From positions 1-49,470 of the forward strand of contig JAATGH010000338.1 of assembly GCA_015654745.1 (NCBI GenBank): a stretch of DNA of 49,470 nucleotides. Reading direction: 5' to 3'. Origin of the DNA: Enterobacterales bacterium (lineage in GTDB: Bacteria > Pseudomonadota > Gammaproteobacteria > Enterobacterales > Enterobacteriaceae). Positions within the stretch are counted from its first letter, which is position 1; each line of letters opens with the position of its first letter. The notes under the pieces are model-generated. The model saw nothing but the letters and a program-made list of their open reading frames with translations, was not told the DNA's origin and did not search any database. Positions 17,923 through 27,293 of this stretch are shown in pieces. The position numbers and the translations under genes were made by a program.

Positions 17923-19641
17923 ATGTCCATTGCTTATACATTAAACGAAACCAGAAGAGCGTTGTACCGGCGTCAAGGCTACTGGGGGGATGCATCGTTG
18001 GCCGACTATTGGCAACTGTCGGTGTTGAGCGCGCCGGAAAAAGTGGCGGTGACCGACTGGCAAGGCGCAAGATATACCTATGCCGAACTCGACGACGCCG
18101 CGGCGCGCATTGCACAATTTTTGCATGAATATGGTATCAAGCCTAATGATACCGTGGCCATACAGCTACCGGGTTGGGCGGAGTTTACCATTATTATGCT
18201 GGCCTGTTTCAAAATCGGCGCGGTGGCGGTACCGTTGTTGCCCAATTACCGTGAAACCGAGACCAGCTATATACTGAATAAATGCCGGGCGCGAGTATTG
18301 TTTATCGCCGCTGAATTTAAACAATACCATCCGCCGGTAATGTTGCGTGCGCTGTTGCCCAGACTCAATGATCTGAAACGGGTCATAGTGGTAGATAAAA
18401 GTGTGATCGCCTGTCCGGAAACAACCTTCAGCCAGTTACTTGCCCATTACCAACCCTTGAGGGAACCTATTATTACCCAGGGTGATGCTCTCGCCGCCAT
18501 CTTGTTTACCTCCGGCACTGAAGGATTTCCGAAAGGCGTAATGCTGACACATAATAATATCATTGCCAGTGAGCGGGCTTACTGTGCGGCATTGAATCTG
18601 ACCTATCTGGACACCTTGCTGATGCCGGCGCCATTAGCGCACGCAACCGGCTTTTTACACGGTGTTATTACCCCGTTTATTATTGGAGCCAGCAGCGTGT
18701 TATTGGATATTTTTAGCCCGCAAAACTGCTTATTATTATTAAACCAGGAAAAATGTACCTGTATTATCGGCGCGACGCCTTTTGTGTGTGACATCTTATG
18801 TAGCTTGCAACAGCAATCCTATGATATTTCGTCGCTGCGTTTTTTCCTCTGCGGCGGCACCACCGTCCCGAAATCCATGGTCGAGCAGTGTCTTAAAGCG
18901 GGGTTTAAATTGATCAGCGTCTATGGCGCGACCGAAAGCGCGCCGCACACCATGGTGAAGCTGGACGATCCCATAACCCGGGTGATCAATACCGACGGTA
19001 CTGCGGTACCGGGAGTCGAGGTTAAAATTGTTGATCAACATCGACGCGTGTTGCCCGCCGGCATTGAGGGCGAAGAAGCGTCGCGTGGTCCGAACGTGTT
19101 TGTCGGCTACCTGGACGAACCGGCGTTAAGCGATCGGGTCCTTGACCAAGACGGGTGGTATTACAGTGGCGATCTGTGCCGGATGGATCAACAGGGTTAT
19201 CTCAAGATCACCGGCAGGAAGAAAGACGTTATCATTCGCGGCGGCGAGAATATCAGCAGCCGCGAAGTGGAAGATATTCTGCTGCGTCATCCTAATGTGC
19301 GCGAGGCAAGCGTAGTGGCCATGCCGGATGAACGTTTGGGCGAGCGGGCATGTGCGTATGTTGTCCTAAAAGATATCCGACGACCCTTAACTTTTGAAGA
19401 GATGTTTTCCTTCTTTGCCAAGAAACAGGTCGCAAAATATAAATACCCAGAACGGTTGGAGCTGGTCTCCAGCCTGCCCAGAACGGCCTCAGGTAAAGTA
19501 ATGAAACATATATTGCGGGATGATATAAAACGCAAATTATGTGAAGGGGAAAAAACTGTGCCGGCGGAGGGAACACCGAAAAATAATGACGCGGCGGGTA
19601 GGGCTCCCGATCTTGGAACGTCGCCATTACGAGCTGAATAA
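17923..19641 (+). CDS. fadK: Acyl-CoA ligase FadK
   Basis: AMP-forming acyl-CoA synthetase (572 aa from 17923). The phosphate-binding loop is LFTSGTEGFPKGVMLTH, followed by the adenylate motifs YGATES and YYSGDLCRMD and the hinge/C-terminal lysine region GRKKDVIIRGGENISS. Similarity to E. coli FadK (548 aa), the ligase linked to anaerobic growth on fatty acids, is extensive. About 30 extra residues at the C-terminus (after LRDDIKRKLCEGEK) look disordered. I prefer the ATG at 17923 over 17908, which overlaps the transporter gene. In this setting it may activate the cluster's own carboxylate rather than a fatty acid. Confidence 0.92.
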   Translation: MSIAYTLNETRRALYRRQGYWGDASLADYWQLSVLSAPEKVAVTDWQGARYTYAELDDAAARIAQFLHEYGIKPNDTVAIQLPGWAEFTIIMLACFKIGAVAVPLLPNYRETETSYILNKCRARVLFIAAEFKQYHPPVMLRALLPRLNDLKRVIVVDKSVIACPETTFSQLLAHYQPLREPIITQGDALAAILFTSGTEGFPKGVMLTHNNIIASERAYCAALNLTYLDTLLMPAPLAHATGFLHGVITPFIIGASSVLLDIFSPQNCLLLLNQEKCTCIIGATPFVCDILCSLQQQSYDISSLRFFLCGGTTVPKSMVEQCLKAGFKLISVYGATESAPHTMVKLDDPITRVINTDGTAVPGVEVKIVDQHRRVLPAGIEGEEASRGPNVFVGYLDEPALSDRVLDQDGWYYSGDLCRMDQQGYLKITGRKKDVIIRGGENISSREVEDILLRHPNVREASVVAMPDERLGERACAYVVLKDIRRPLTFEEMFSFFAKKQVAKYKYPERLELVSSLPRTASGKVMKHILRDDIKRKLCEGEKTVPAEGTPKNNDAAGRAPDLGTSPLRAE

Positions 19642-19715
19642 ACTGTAATTATTGATTTACCTGTTATAGCGCGCAGGCCGCCCCTTAAGATGGCATTGCG
19701 CGTTAATTTATCCTT

Positions 19716-20072
19716 TTAACAAAGGTGTTCCAAATGATCAGAATAAAGTTCTGATGCCACCGACTGGTAAACTTTCCATCCCAGATAGCCTCCTTCGGGA
19801 TATGCCGCACAGAAATCGTCATATTCAGGAAAAAAGCGCATGGTGTTATTACCGATGCGGTTATTTATTTTTTCGATAATTGCATCAAGCTGTTCCCTTC
19901 TTTTGACGTTCATTGCCTGCAGTCTTTCGCTAACAAAATTCGGAATCTCAAGTTCCCCTTTTTCCCAACGTTGCCACTTTATCACATTGCCATCACCTGT
20001 AATATAGGTTGCCGCTTCGTCAATAGACATAAAAAAAAGCTGGCGCAAAGCCTGCAGTTCTAAATGATTCAT
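19716..20072 (-). CDS. ydiL: YdiL family protein (DUF1870)
   Basis: 118 aa, same length as E. coli YdiL and nearly identical in the middle (AIIEKINNRIGNNTMRFFP) and end (IYQSVASELYxxxLExLC pattern). The N-terminal part (LRQLFFMSIDEAATYI...WQRWEKGE) resembles a Cro/XRE-like helix-turn-helix, so a DNA-binding role is likely but unproven. In E. coli it lies on the other side of the cluster, before ydiM and ydiN; here it follows fadK on the opposite strand. A GGAG precedes the ATG. Confidence 0.9.
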   Translation of the reverse strand: MNHLELQALRQLFFMSIDEAATYITGDGNVIKWQRWEKGELEIPNFVSERLQAMNVKRREQLDAIIEKINNRIGNNTMRFFPEYDDFCAAYPEGGYLGWKVYQSVASELYSDHLEHLC

Positions 20073-20299
20073 AGATTGATAACTCCAAGCGTGACGATAC
20101 TGACGTAATAACTAAATTACATTATCTGCTGTGGGATGACATGATCATTATCAAAATATCCCCAACTACTTATTTATAACAGATTCAGTTCAATTGTTTT
20201 AAAAAATATTGAGGAAGATACATTCAGGCGAGCCTGCCAAGCGGTTACAAATGGGTGTCCTTATATCCGCGCTGGATAATAACCAAACCTGGCGGTGGG

Positions 20300-20710
20300 C
20301 TAGGGATGGAGCCAAGCGCCTTTGAGCGCTTTATCGACCTCCTTTCGCCGGCCACGAACGGCAAGTCCGACTAAATCGAGCCTATCCGCATGCTCCGCTC
20401 GAAAGACCTTGCGACCGTCATCTCCATGGGATTGATCAAACATGGAATTCACGTAGGCGGAACAAATCAGCCCTTTTCCCTGGCTGACCCGCAGCGCCCG
20501 TAATAGGGTGTCTTTTGACGCCGAGAATACGACTATAGGCTGCCCGAACAACCTGGTATATTCTCGCTCATTCGCATCGATATACATCTCGCCCATTGCA
20601 TCTGGCGACGCATCGCCAATGCCTGTTGCCAGAAAAGCGGTGACGTTCAGCTTTTTCCAGCCCGGAAGGTTTTCTAACAGTATTATCGCGGTTTTTGTCA
20701 GTTGCACCAT
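20300..20710 (-). CDS. DUF2000 family protein
   Basis: 136 aa from the ATG at 20710, which begins MVQLTKTAIILLENLPGWKK. The longer open frame to 20827 adds 39 residues with no family resemblance. The pattern of DUF2000 is clear: a hydrophobic first strand, LNVTAFLATGI, PIVVFSA, and a final conserved AVRGRRKEVDKALKG. The family belongs to the PTH2-like fold group and has no known function to me. Members commonly neighbour Lrp/AsnC regulators, as here. Confidence 0.8.
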   Translation of the reverse strand: MVQLTKTAIILLENLPGWKKLNVTAFLATGIGDASPDAMGEMYIDANEREYTRLFGQPIVVFSASKDTLLRALRVSQGKGLICSAYVNSMFDQSHGDDGRKVFRAEHADRLDLVGLAVRGRRKEVDKALKGAWLHP

Positions 20711-20938
20711 ATCATCATTCTCGTTATCTGGCTGAATACAATACAGCGGAAATATGATTTTTACATATAGTATTCGGGACAATAAACAACGAAAGACGCC
20801 AGGCACCAAAATACGAACACCGTTCAAGAACCGTGCTGGTGAATGTCTTGCTTAGGAATGAAATTCTGAATATTATTCAGCGCTTATTCAGATGTGGTAT
20901 GCGCCTGAAATGCCAGGAGGGAGCGGTGACCGCATTTT

Positions 20939-21442
20939 TTAATTTGAATCCTCGACATCCATCAACGGACTCGGACCGCGTTCAAGATAGGTGGAGAGGG
21001 CGATATGGCTGCGTGTGCTGGACACGCCCTCTATTTCGTGGATCTTTCCAAGCAATTCTTCCAGGGATTGAGTGTCTTTGGTCCGGACCTTGAGCAGGAT
21101 GGCGCTATCCCCGGTGACAGTGTGGATTTCTTCCACTTCCTTAAAGGCACGAAATTCAAGAATACTACGCGTGCTTGTCCAGTTTTGTGTGTCTACGTGA
21201 ACGAAGGCCAGCAAAGGTCGGCCAATCTTTTTACCATCCAATATAGCGACGGTGCCTTTGATGACGCCTTCCTGTTTCAGACGCTTCGCCCGTTCATGTA
21301 TCGCGGGCGGCGAGAGATGCATTAACTGGCCCAGCTCGACGTAACTTCGCGTCGAGTCCTCGGAAAGCAGGGCAAGAAGTTTTCGATCTGCCTCGTCAAG
21401 GCGTGAGGGCGCGCTCCTTGCGGTCGATCTGATTTTACCCAC
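20939..21442 (-). CDS. Lrp/AsnC family transcription regulator
   Basis: 167 aa beginning at a GTG. The N-terminal helix-turn-helix spans about residues 15-60 (LDEADRKLLALLSEDSTRSYVELG...SPPAIHERAKRL). The C-terminal RAM effector-binding domain follows (GRPLLAFVHVDT, VEEIHTVTGDSAILLKVR, ESTR-like SSTRSHIAL). It is transcribed toward the DUF2000 gene 228 bases downstream, so it may regulate that gene or form a unit with it. Amino acids are the usual ligands of this family; the effector here is unknown. Confidence 0.88.
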   Translation of the reverse strand: MGKIRSTARSAPSRLDEADRKLLALLSEDSTRSYVELGQLMHLSPPAIHERAKRLKQEGVIKGTVAILDGKKIGRPLLAFVHVDTQNWTSTRSILEFRAFKEVEEIHTVTGDSAILLKVRTKDTQSLEELLGKIHEIEGVSSTRSHIALSTYLERGPSPLMDVEDSN

Positions 21443-21927
21443 TTGATGGCAACCCCGAAATAAGTGAATTTAGTTCGGTATAATAGAGTATCTAAAGAAT
21501 GAAATAAATCGACGCTATCCCGTATCCGGCAGGGCGGCGATTTACCCTTGCCGAATCCACAATCTGCGCTTCCCATACGACATGCATTAATTTTCCTCGA
21601 CGCGATCACTTTATTATTACCTCGGTTGGTGATAAATCGCTGGTGGCATAACAGGTTACATGGCCGCTGGTTTGAAACGGCGTTTTGTTAAAAACCTGGT
21701 TGTGATGGCGATCCCAATCCTCACTACAATTATTATTGTCCATATATATAGCAGGAACGTACATGGATAATATGACCATTACCCCTGATATTACCTGTGC
21801 TTGCGGCATAAAATGTGTGCTCAACCGTGCATTGGCACTCTAGCTGGCATTTATGCAAGGGTAGCCGTTCGTGACCACTATCTGTTCCCTACCAATAACA
21901 ATCTGATGCAATCATGCGAGGCAAAAA
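21443..21927. other. Spacer upstream of the ABC transporter operon
   Basis: About 485 bases separating the divergent Lrp-type regulator from the transporter. No convincing gene. It presumably holds both promoters. I saw no clear operator palindrome. GAGG precedes the ATG at 21928. Confidence 0.5.
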
Positions 21928-22911
21928 ATGAATAAACCTACCTTGCAACACTGGCTTACGGCGGGTTGCCTAGGGCTGATGTTCGGCGCGTCGTCAGCGC
22001 TGGCGGCTCCTCCTGAAGTTGTCAATATCTCTAAAATCGCCGGTATGCCATGGTTTAACCGTATGGGTGAAGGTGTAACCCAAGCCGGTAAGGATTTCTC
22101 CGTCAATGCATACCAGGTCGGCCCCTCCAGTACCGATGCGCCGCAGCAGGTCAAAATCATCGAAGACCTGATTGCCAAAAAAGTGGCCGCCATCTCTATC
22201 GTACCGAACGACGCTGATGTGCTCGAACCGGTATTTAAGAAGGCGCGGGACGCCGGTATTGTGGTATTGACCAATGAATCTCCTGGCCAGCCCAGCGCCA
22301 ACTGGGATGTGGAAATTATCGACAACGAAAAATTTGCCGCGGACAACGTGGAAGAAGTGGCCAAGTCGATTGGCGGCAAAGGGGGATATGTCTTGTACGT
22401 CGGTAGCCTGACGGTACCGCAACACAATCTTTGGTCCGATCTGTTTATCAAGTATCAAAAGGCTCATTACCCGGACATGCATGAGGTCACCAATCGCATG
22501 CCGGTATCGGAAAGCATTGATGATTCGCGCCGCACCACCCTGGATCTGATGAAAGCGCATCCGGATCTGAAGGCGGTCATTGCCTTCGGGTCGCAGGGCC
22601 CGATTGGTGCGGGCCGGGCCGTGAAGGAAAAACGAGCCAAAGAAAAAGTGCATGTGTTCGGCATGATGATTCCTTCTCAGGCAGCGTCACTGATCAAGAG
22701 CGGTGATATCACCATGGGGATCACTTATGACCCGGCGACGGCCGGCTATGCCTTGACCGCGGTGGCCGCCAAGCTGCTCAAGGGCGAAACCATCGGGCAG
22801 GATCTGGATATCCAAGGCCTCGGTAAAGCGGATGTCGACAGCGCGCATCGCGTCATCCGTTTCCATAAGGTGCTCCGGGTGACGAAAGACAATATCGACA
22901 GCCTCTATTAA
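21928..22911 (+). CDS. Periplasmic sugar/AI-2-type binding protein
   Basis: Substrate-binding protein of 327 aa in the periplasmic-binding-protein type 1 group, near LsrB (AI-2) and RhaS (rhamnose). A signal peptide of about 26 residues ends at ALA-APPE. Family features are GVTQAGKDF, the DAPQQVKIIEDLIAKKVAAISIVPND segment, and a closing region (DIQGLGKAD...RVTKDNI) like LsrB's. It heads a four-gene operon. The ligand cannot be told from the sequence: similarity to LsrB is moderate and no lsrK, lsrR, lsrF or lsrG gene is nearby, so AI-2 transport should not be assumed. Confidence 0.85.
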   Translation: MNKPTLQHWLTAGCLGLMFGASSALAAPPEVVNISKIAGMPWFNRMGEGVTQAGKDFSVNAYQVGPSSTDAPQQVKIIEDLIAKKVAAISIVPNDADVLEPVFKKARDAGIVVLTNESPGQPSANWDVEIIDNEKFAADNVEEVAKSIGGKGGYVLYVGSLTVPQHNLWSDLFIKYQKAHYPDMHEVTNRMPVSESIDDSRRTTLDLMKAHPDLKAVIAFGSQGPIGAGRAVKEKRAKEKVHVFGMMIPSQAASLIKSGDITMGITYDPATAGYALTAVAAKLLKGETIGQDLDIQGLGKADVDSAHRVIRFHKVLRVTKDNIDSLY

Positions 22912-22924
22912 TTCATCGCGCAGT

Positions 22925-22955
22925 GGGCGGCCCTTGTGCCGAGGCCGCCCGATTT
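22925..22955 (+). terminator. Intercistronic hairpin after binding-protein gene
   Basis: Perfect 8-bp arms GGGCGGCC and GGCCGCCC around a 10-base loop, followed by GATTTT. Its place between the binding-protein gene and the ATPase gene suits partial termination or 3' mRNA protection, giving more binding protein than transporter. Confidence 0.6.
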
Positions 22956-22984
22956 TGCCTGTTAACCTGGTCGTAAGAGGTGGC

Positions 22985-24467
22985 AATGAAGCCCTTGATT
23001 ATGCTTGAAAACGTCAGTAAAACCTTCTACGGCGTGAAGGCGCTGAACGCTGTCGATCTGACGCTTTTACCCGGCGAAGTCCATTGCCTTGTTGGGCAAA
23101 ATGGCTGCGGCAAATCCACCCTTATCAAAATTATTTCCGGCGTTTATCAGCCCGATCCCGGGATGGCGATTGAAATCGGAGGGGAGCGGATAAGTCATCT
23201 GACGCCGGGCGAATCGGTTCGGCGCGGCATCCAGGTGATCTATCAAGACCTGTCTTTATTTCCAAATTTAAGCGTGGCGGAGAATATTGCCATTAATTTG
23301 TACCATCAACAGTTCTGGGTCCGTCGATCGCAACTGCGGGAACTCGCGGCGCGTACCTTGCGCGATATCGGTATCGAGCTGGATCTGGACGACACCTTGG
23401 AGAATTTGTCCATTGCCCAACGCCAACTGGTGGCCATCTGCCGCGCGCTGGCGCAGGAGGCGCGGCTGATCATCATGGATGAGCCCACCGCTTCCCTCAC
23501 CATGGCGGAGGTCAACGGGTTGTTGCGGCTAGTGCATCAGCTCAAGGCGCGCGGCATTTGTGTTGTATTTGTCAGCCATCGGCTGAACGAAGTGATGGAA
23601 GTCTCCGATCGCATCACCGTACTGCAGGATGGCGAAAAGATAGGGACTTTCCCGGCGGCAAATATGGACAGTAAGCAACTGGCTTTCCTGATGACCGGAC
23701 TGGCATTCGACTATCAAGTACTGCCGCCTTACCTGGGCGATAGGCCGGTGGTATTGGCGGTGGAACATCTTAGCCGCCGGCGCCAGTATCATGACGTTTC
23801 GCTGCAGGTGCGGCAAGGTGAAATCGTGGCGATTACCGGCCTACTGGGCGCCGGTCGTACCGAGCTGTGCCTGAGCCTGTTCGGGCTAACCCAACCCGAT
23901 AGCGGCCAAATCCGGATTGACGGCCACCCGGTCACCTTACGCAGCAACCGGGACGCGATAATCGCTGGCATCGGCTATGTGTCGGAAGACCGAATGAGCA
24001 CCGGGCTGGTCATGGACCAGTCCATTGCCGATAACATTATTTCTACGGTACTGCCGCAAATGCGCACCTCGATTCATTTAATCGACGAACGGCGGGTAGG
24101 TGAACTGGTGGCGGAGATGATCGCCCGGCTGAGTATCAAGGCGGATAATCCAACGCTGCCGGTAAATACCCTGTCAGGCGGTAACGCCCAGCGGGTAGCC
24201 ATAGCCAAGTGGCTCGCCATCCGGCCGCGCTTGCTGATTCTGGATTCGCCCACCGTCGGAGTGGATATTGCCAATAAGGCCGGCATTTACCGCATCGTCA
24301 ATGAACTGGCGGCGCAGGGTATGGCCGTGCTGATGATTTGTGATGAAATAGAAGAGGCCTATTACAATAGCCATCGCATTCTGGTGATGTCCGCGGGTGA
24401 ACTGGTGGCTGAATTTCTGCCGGCGGACACCAGCGAAGCGCAGCTGGCGGAGGTGGTAAATGGTTAA
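22985..24467 (+). CDS. Sugar ABC transporter ATP-binding protein
   Basis: Double ATPase of the sugar class (RbsA/MglA/LsrA type), about 495 aa. The first nucleotide-binding domain has Walker A GQNGCGKST and Walker B LIIMDEP, with NLSIAQRQ as its degenerate signature. The second has the altered Walker A GLLGAGRTE, signature LSGGNAQRV, and LLILDSPTVGVD. This mix of one canonical and one altered domain is normal for the class. The start could be the ATG at 22985 or, with two residues fewer, at 22991. It overlaps the first permease gene by eight bases. Confidence 0.93.
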
Positions 24468-25437
24468 CATAAAAAAACCGTGGTCACACGAATGGCTGCT
24501 GGCGGCCACGACGGCGCTGCTCGCGTTGGTATTTGCGAGCCAAAGCGCTGATTTTCTGACGCTAGGCAATCTCTACGATCTGGTGAATAACTACGCCATG
24601 CTGCTGATCCTGGCCTGTGGGCTGTTTATCGTGCTGATTTCGGGAGGGGTGGATATCTCGTTTCCGGCTATCACCATCATTGCCCAGTATGTGATGGTGA
24701 CGCTTTTGATGAAGGTGGGAGGCAACTTTCTGGTCGCGTTTTTGATTGCCGGCGGGGTCGGTATGGTTTTAGGCCTGGCGAACGCTGTGCTGGTTAATCG
24801 ATTACGGGTGCCCAGCATCATTATCACGCTTTCCACACTGAACATTTTTTATGGTTTGCTGCTTTATTTGTCGAAAGGGGTGTGGCTGTACCAGTACCCC
24901 AGTTGGTTCGAGGGCGGCATGGTGCTGATGAACTTCAACGTTGGCGGAGATGACTATCCGATTGGGCTGCCTATTCTTACGCTGTTGGTGGTACTGGTCG
25001 TGACCGGGGTGCTGATGTACAGCACCCGCGTTGGTCGGCAGATCTATGCCATGGGCGGCAACCGCGAGGCGGCCTCGCGACTGGGATTCAGCATTTTCCG
25101 TCTGCAATTATTCGTTTACGGGTTTATGGGATTGTTATCCGGGGTGGCTGGCGTGGTGCAGTCTTACACCGTGATGACGGTCGCCCCAGATTCGCTGCTG
25201 GGCTATGAGCTGACGGTACTGGCCGCCGTGGTACTTGGCGGCACCAGCATTGTCGGCGGTAGGGGGACTTTGACCGGCACCGTGCTCGGCGTGGTGCTAC
25301 TGGCGATACTGCAAAACGGCCTTAACCTACTGGGTATTTCATCATACTGGCATACGCTGATCACCGGATTGGTGATTGTGGTCAGCATCAGCACGACCGC
25401 CTGGAGCCAGCGCAGCAAATTAGAGGTACTGTCATGA
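24460..25437 (+). CDS. Sugar ABC transporter permease 1
   Basis: 325-aa inner-membrane permease of the RbsC/LsrC group, with about eight to ten helices. Recognisable are SGGVDISFPAI and the coupling-loop region TRVGRQIYAMGGNREAASRLG at about residue 190, then AAVVLGGTSIVGGRGTLTGT. It overlaps the ATPase gene upstream and the second permease downstream, so the three genes are translationally linked. The presence of two different permeases implies a heterodimeric channel. Confidence 0.92.
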   Translation: MVNIKKPWSHEWLLAATTALLALVFASQSADFLTLGNLYDLVNNYAMLLILACGLFIVLISGGVDISFPAITIIAQYVMVTLLMKVGGNFLVAFLIAGGVGMVLGLANAVLVNRLRVPSIIITLSTLNIFYGLLLYLSKGVWLYQYPSWFEGGMVLMNFNVGGDDYPIGLPILTLLVVLVVTGVLMYSTRVGRQIYAMGGNREAASRLGFSIFRLQLFVYGFMGLLSGVAGVVQSYTVMTVAPDSLLGYELTVLAAVVLGGTSIVGGRGTLTGTVLGVVLLAILQNGLNLLGISSYWHTLITGLVIVVSISTTAWSQRSKLEVLS

Positions 25438-26411
25438 GTGCGCCGAAGATTAAAGACCATGTGGAGCGCTATCTGCTGCTGTTGATCGCGGTGGTAATAC
25501 TGGTGTTCAGCCTACAAATCCCCGGAGTGTTCTGGTCGAGCGCCAATTTTCAGTCGGTGGCCTCGCAGATGCCGGTGCTCGGAGTACTGGCGTTCGCGAT
25601 GGCCATCACCATGCTGACCGGCGGCATTAATCTCTCGATCATCGCCACGACTAACTGTTGTGCTTTGGTCATGGCCTGGGTGGCCACGCATATGGCGCCC
25701 TCGTTCGGCAGCGAAGTGCTGATGCTGTTGGCGGGTATCGGGATGGCGGTGCTTATCGGTAGCATGAATGGTGCGCTGATCGCCCTGATCCGGGTTTCGC
25801 CGATTTTGGCGACGCTCGGCATGATGACATTGCTTAAGGGCGTGACGATTTTGTTGTCAAAGGGCAGAGCCATTTCCAATTTTCCCGAGTATGTGCTGTG
25901 GCTCAATCACAGCAGCTGGCTGGGCATTCCGCTACCGCTGTTTCTGTTTGCCGCCGTGGCGCTGGTGCTTTGGGTGGTTTTGGATCGCTCCGCGCTGGGC
26001 CGGCGCATCTATCTGATTGGCTCTAATCCCCGCGCGGCGCACTATAGTGGAATCAATACGCCGCGCACCCTTATCGTGGTGTATGTCATCTCCTCGCTGC
26101 TGTGCGTGGCGGCGGCGTTGCTTATGATGTCGAAACTGAATTCGGCCAAGGCCGCCTATGGCGAGTCCTATCTGCTGACCAGCATTCTCGCGGCGGTGCT
26201 GGGGGGGATTAATCCGGACGGCGGCTTCGGGCGGATCATCGGCATGGTATTGGCGTTGGTGCTGCTGCAGATATTGGAAAGTGGGCTGAATATCATGGGC
26301 GTGAGCAGTTATCTCACGATGGCGCTATGGGGCGGGTTGCTGCTGGCGTTTTTATTCCTAAAGGGTGCGCGGCTACCGTTTTCGCCAACGGGCGGTGGCG
26401 CCAGGCCATGA
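25434..26411 (+). CDS. Sugar ABC transporter permease 2
   Basis: Second permease, also 325 aa and of the same family (LTGGINLSIIAT, GRRIYLIGSNPRAAHYSGI, AAVLGGINPDGGFGR). It overlaps permease 1 by four bases (ATGA) and closes the operon. Its similarity to permease 1 suggests an old duplication, as in LsrC and LsrD. Confidence 0.92.
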   Translation: MSAPKIKDHVERYLLLLIAVVILVFSLQIPGVFWSSANFQSVASQMPVLGVLAFAMAITMLTGGINLSIIATTNCCALVMAWVATHMAPSFGSEVLMLLAGIGMAVLIGSMNGALIALIRVSPILATLGMMTLLKGVTILLSKGRAISNFPEYVLWLNHSSWLGIPLPLFLFAAVALVLWVVLDRSALGRRIYLIGSNPRAAHYSGINTPRTLIVVYVISSLLCVAAALLMMSKLNSAKAAYGESYLLTSILAAVLGGINPDGGFGRIIGMVLALVLLQILESGLNIMGVSSYLTMALWGGLLLAFLFLKGARLPFSPTGGGARP

Positions 26412-26567
26412 CGCCTTGCTTGCGACACTGTGCCGTGGGCCGCTGCCCTTGGTTTATGGGCCGGGGTCGAGCTTTTTAGCGCTTGGCCGTCAGTGAAATA
26501 ACCGAGTTATCGGCTGATGATGTCATGGTTCGGATCACGCCTACCTATTAGGGATTATGGATAATCA

Positions 26568-26598
26568 TTTTAAGATGCATCTATAATGCATCTTAAAA
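26568..26598. promoter_or_regulatory. NsrR-type operator of ytfE
   Basis: A perfect inverted repeat with 13-base arms (TTTTAAGATGCAT and its complement) around CTATA, centred at 26583. The inner 23 bases have the 11-1-11 layout of NsrR boxes, the sites of the nitric-oxide-sensing repressor. A TATAAT at 26582-26587 lies inside the palindrome, so binding would block the promoter directly. The ytfE ATG is 25 bases downstream. Confidence 0.88.
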
Positions 26599-26622
26599 TT
26601 ACCTACTCTATAAGGTGTTATT

Positions 26623-27288
26623 ATGCAATATCGCGAACAGGCTCTTGGTTCGTTGGCTATAACCATTCCAGGCGCCACCAGGCTATTTCGTCAGTATGGT
26701 CTGGATTTCTGCTGCGGGGGCAAGCAGACCTTGTTGCGGGCCGCCGATAAGCAAAACTTGGATATTGAACTGATAGAAGCTCAGCTGGCAGCGTTGACGC
26801 GCCAGCCCGAAGACACCATGAGCTGGCAGGATAGCGCGTTGGCTGAACTGATCGATCATATTCTGGCGCGCTATCATCAACGCCATCGGGAACAGTTGCC
26901 GGAACTGATAGTGATGGCGGAAAAAGTGGAACGGGTACATCAGGATAAGCCGACATGCCCGCGCGGACTGGCTAGGCAATTGACCTTACTCTTCCAGGAT
27001 CTGGGTGATCATATGATGAAAGAGGAGCAGGTGCTGTTTCCTATGATTAAACAGGGAATGGGATCCCATGCGGCCGGGCCGATTTCCGTCATGGAGCTCG
27101 AACATGATGATGCCGGGCGGCAACTGGAACTGATCAATAAATTGACCGATAACGGGACTCCACCGGCCATGGCTTGTACTACCTGGCGCGCGCTTTATGC
27201 CGGCATCAGTGATTTTACCGATGATTTAATGGAACATGTCCATCTGGAAAATAATCTGCTGTTTCCCCGGGCGCTGCGCGGAGAATAA
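26623..27288 (+). CDS. ytfE: Iron-sulfur cluster repair di-iron protein YtfE
   Basis: Cytoplasmic RIC protein (221 aa; E. coli 220) that helps restore Fe-S clusters damaged by nitric oxide. The N-terminal domain has the DFCCGGKQT motif (C30, C31). The C-terminal hemerythrin-like domain supplies the di-iron ligands: [36 protein letters not shown] and [18 protein letters not shown] precedes the ATG. Control by NsrR is strongly suggested by the operator at 26568-26598. It ends six bases from the convergent ygbA gene, another member of the NO response. Confidence 0.96.
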   Translation: MQYREQALGSLAITIPGATRLFRQYGLDFCCGGKQTLLRAADKQNLDIELIEAQLAALTRQPEDTMSWQDSALAELIDHILARYHQRHREQLPELIVMAEKVERVHQDKPTCPRGLARQLTLLFQDLGDHMMKEEQVLFPMIKQGMGSHAAGPISVMELEHDDAGRQLELINKLTDNGTPPAMACTTWRALYAGISDFTDDLMEHVHLENNLLFPRALRGE

Positions 27289-27293
27289 GTACG

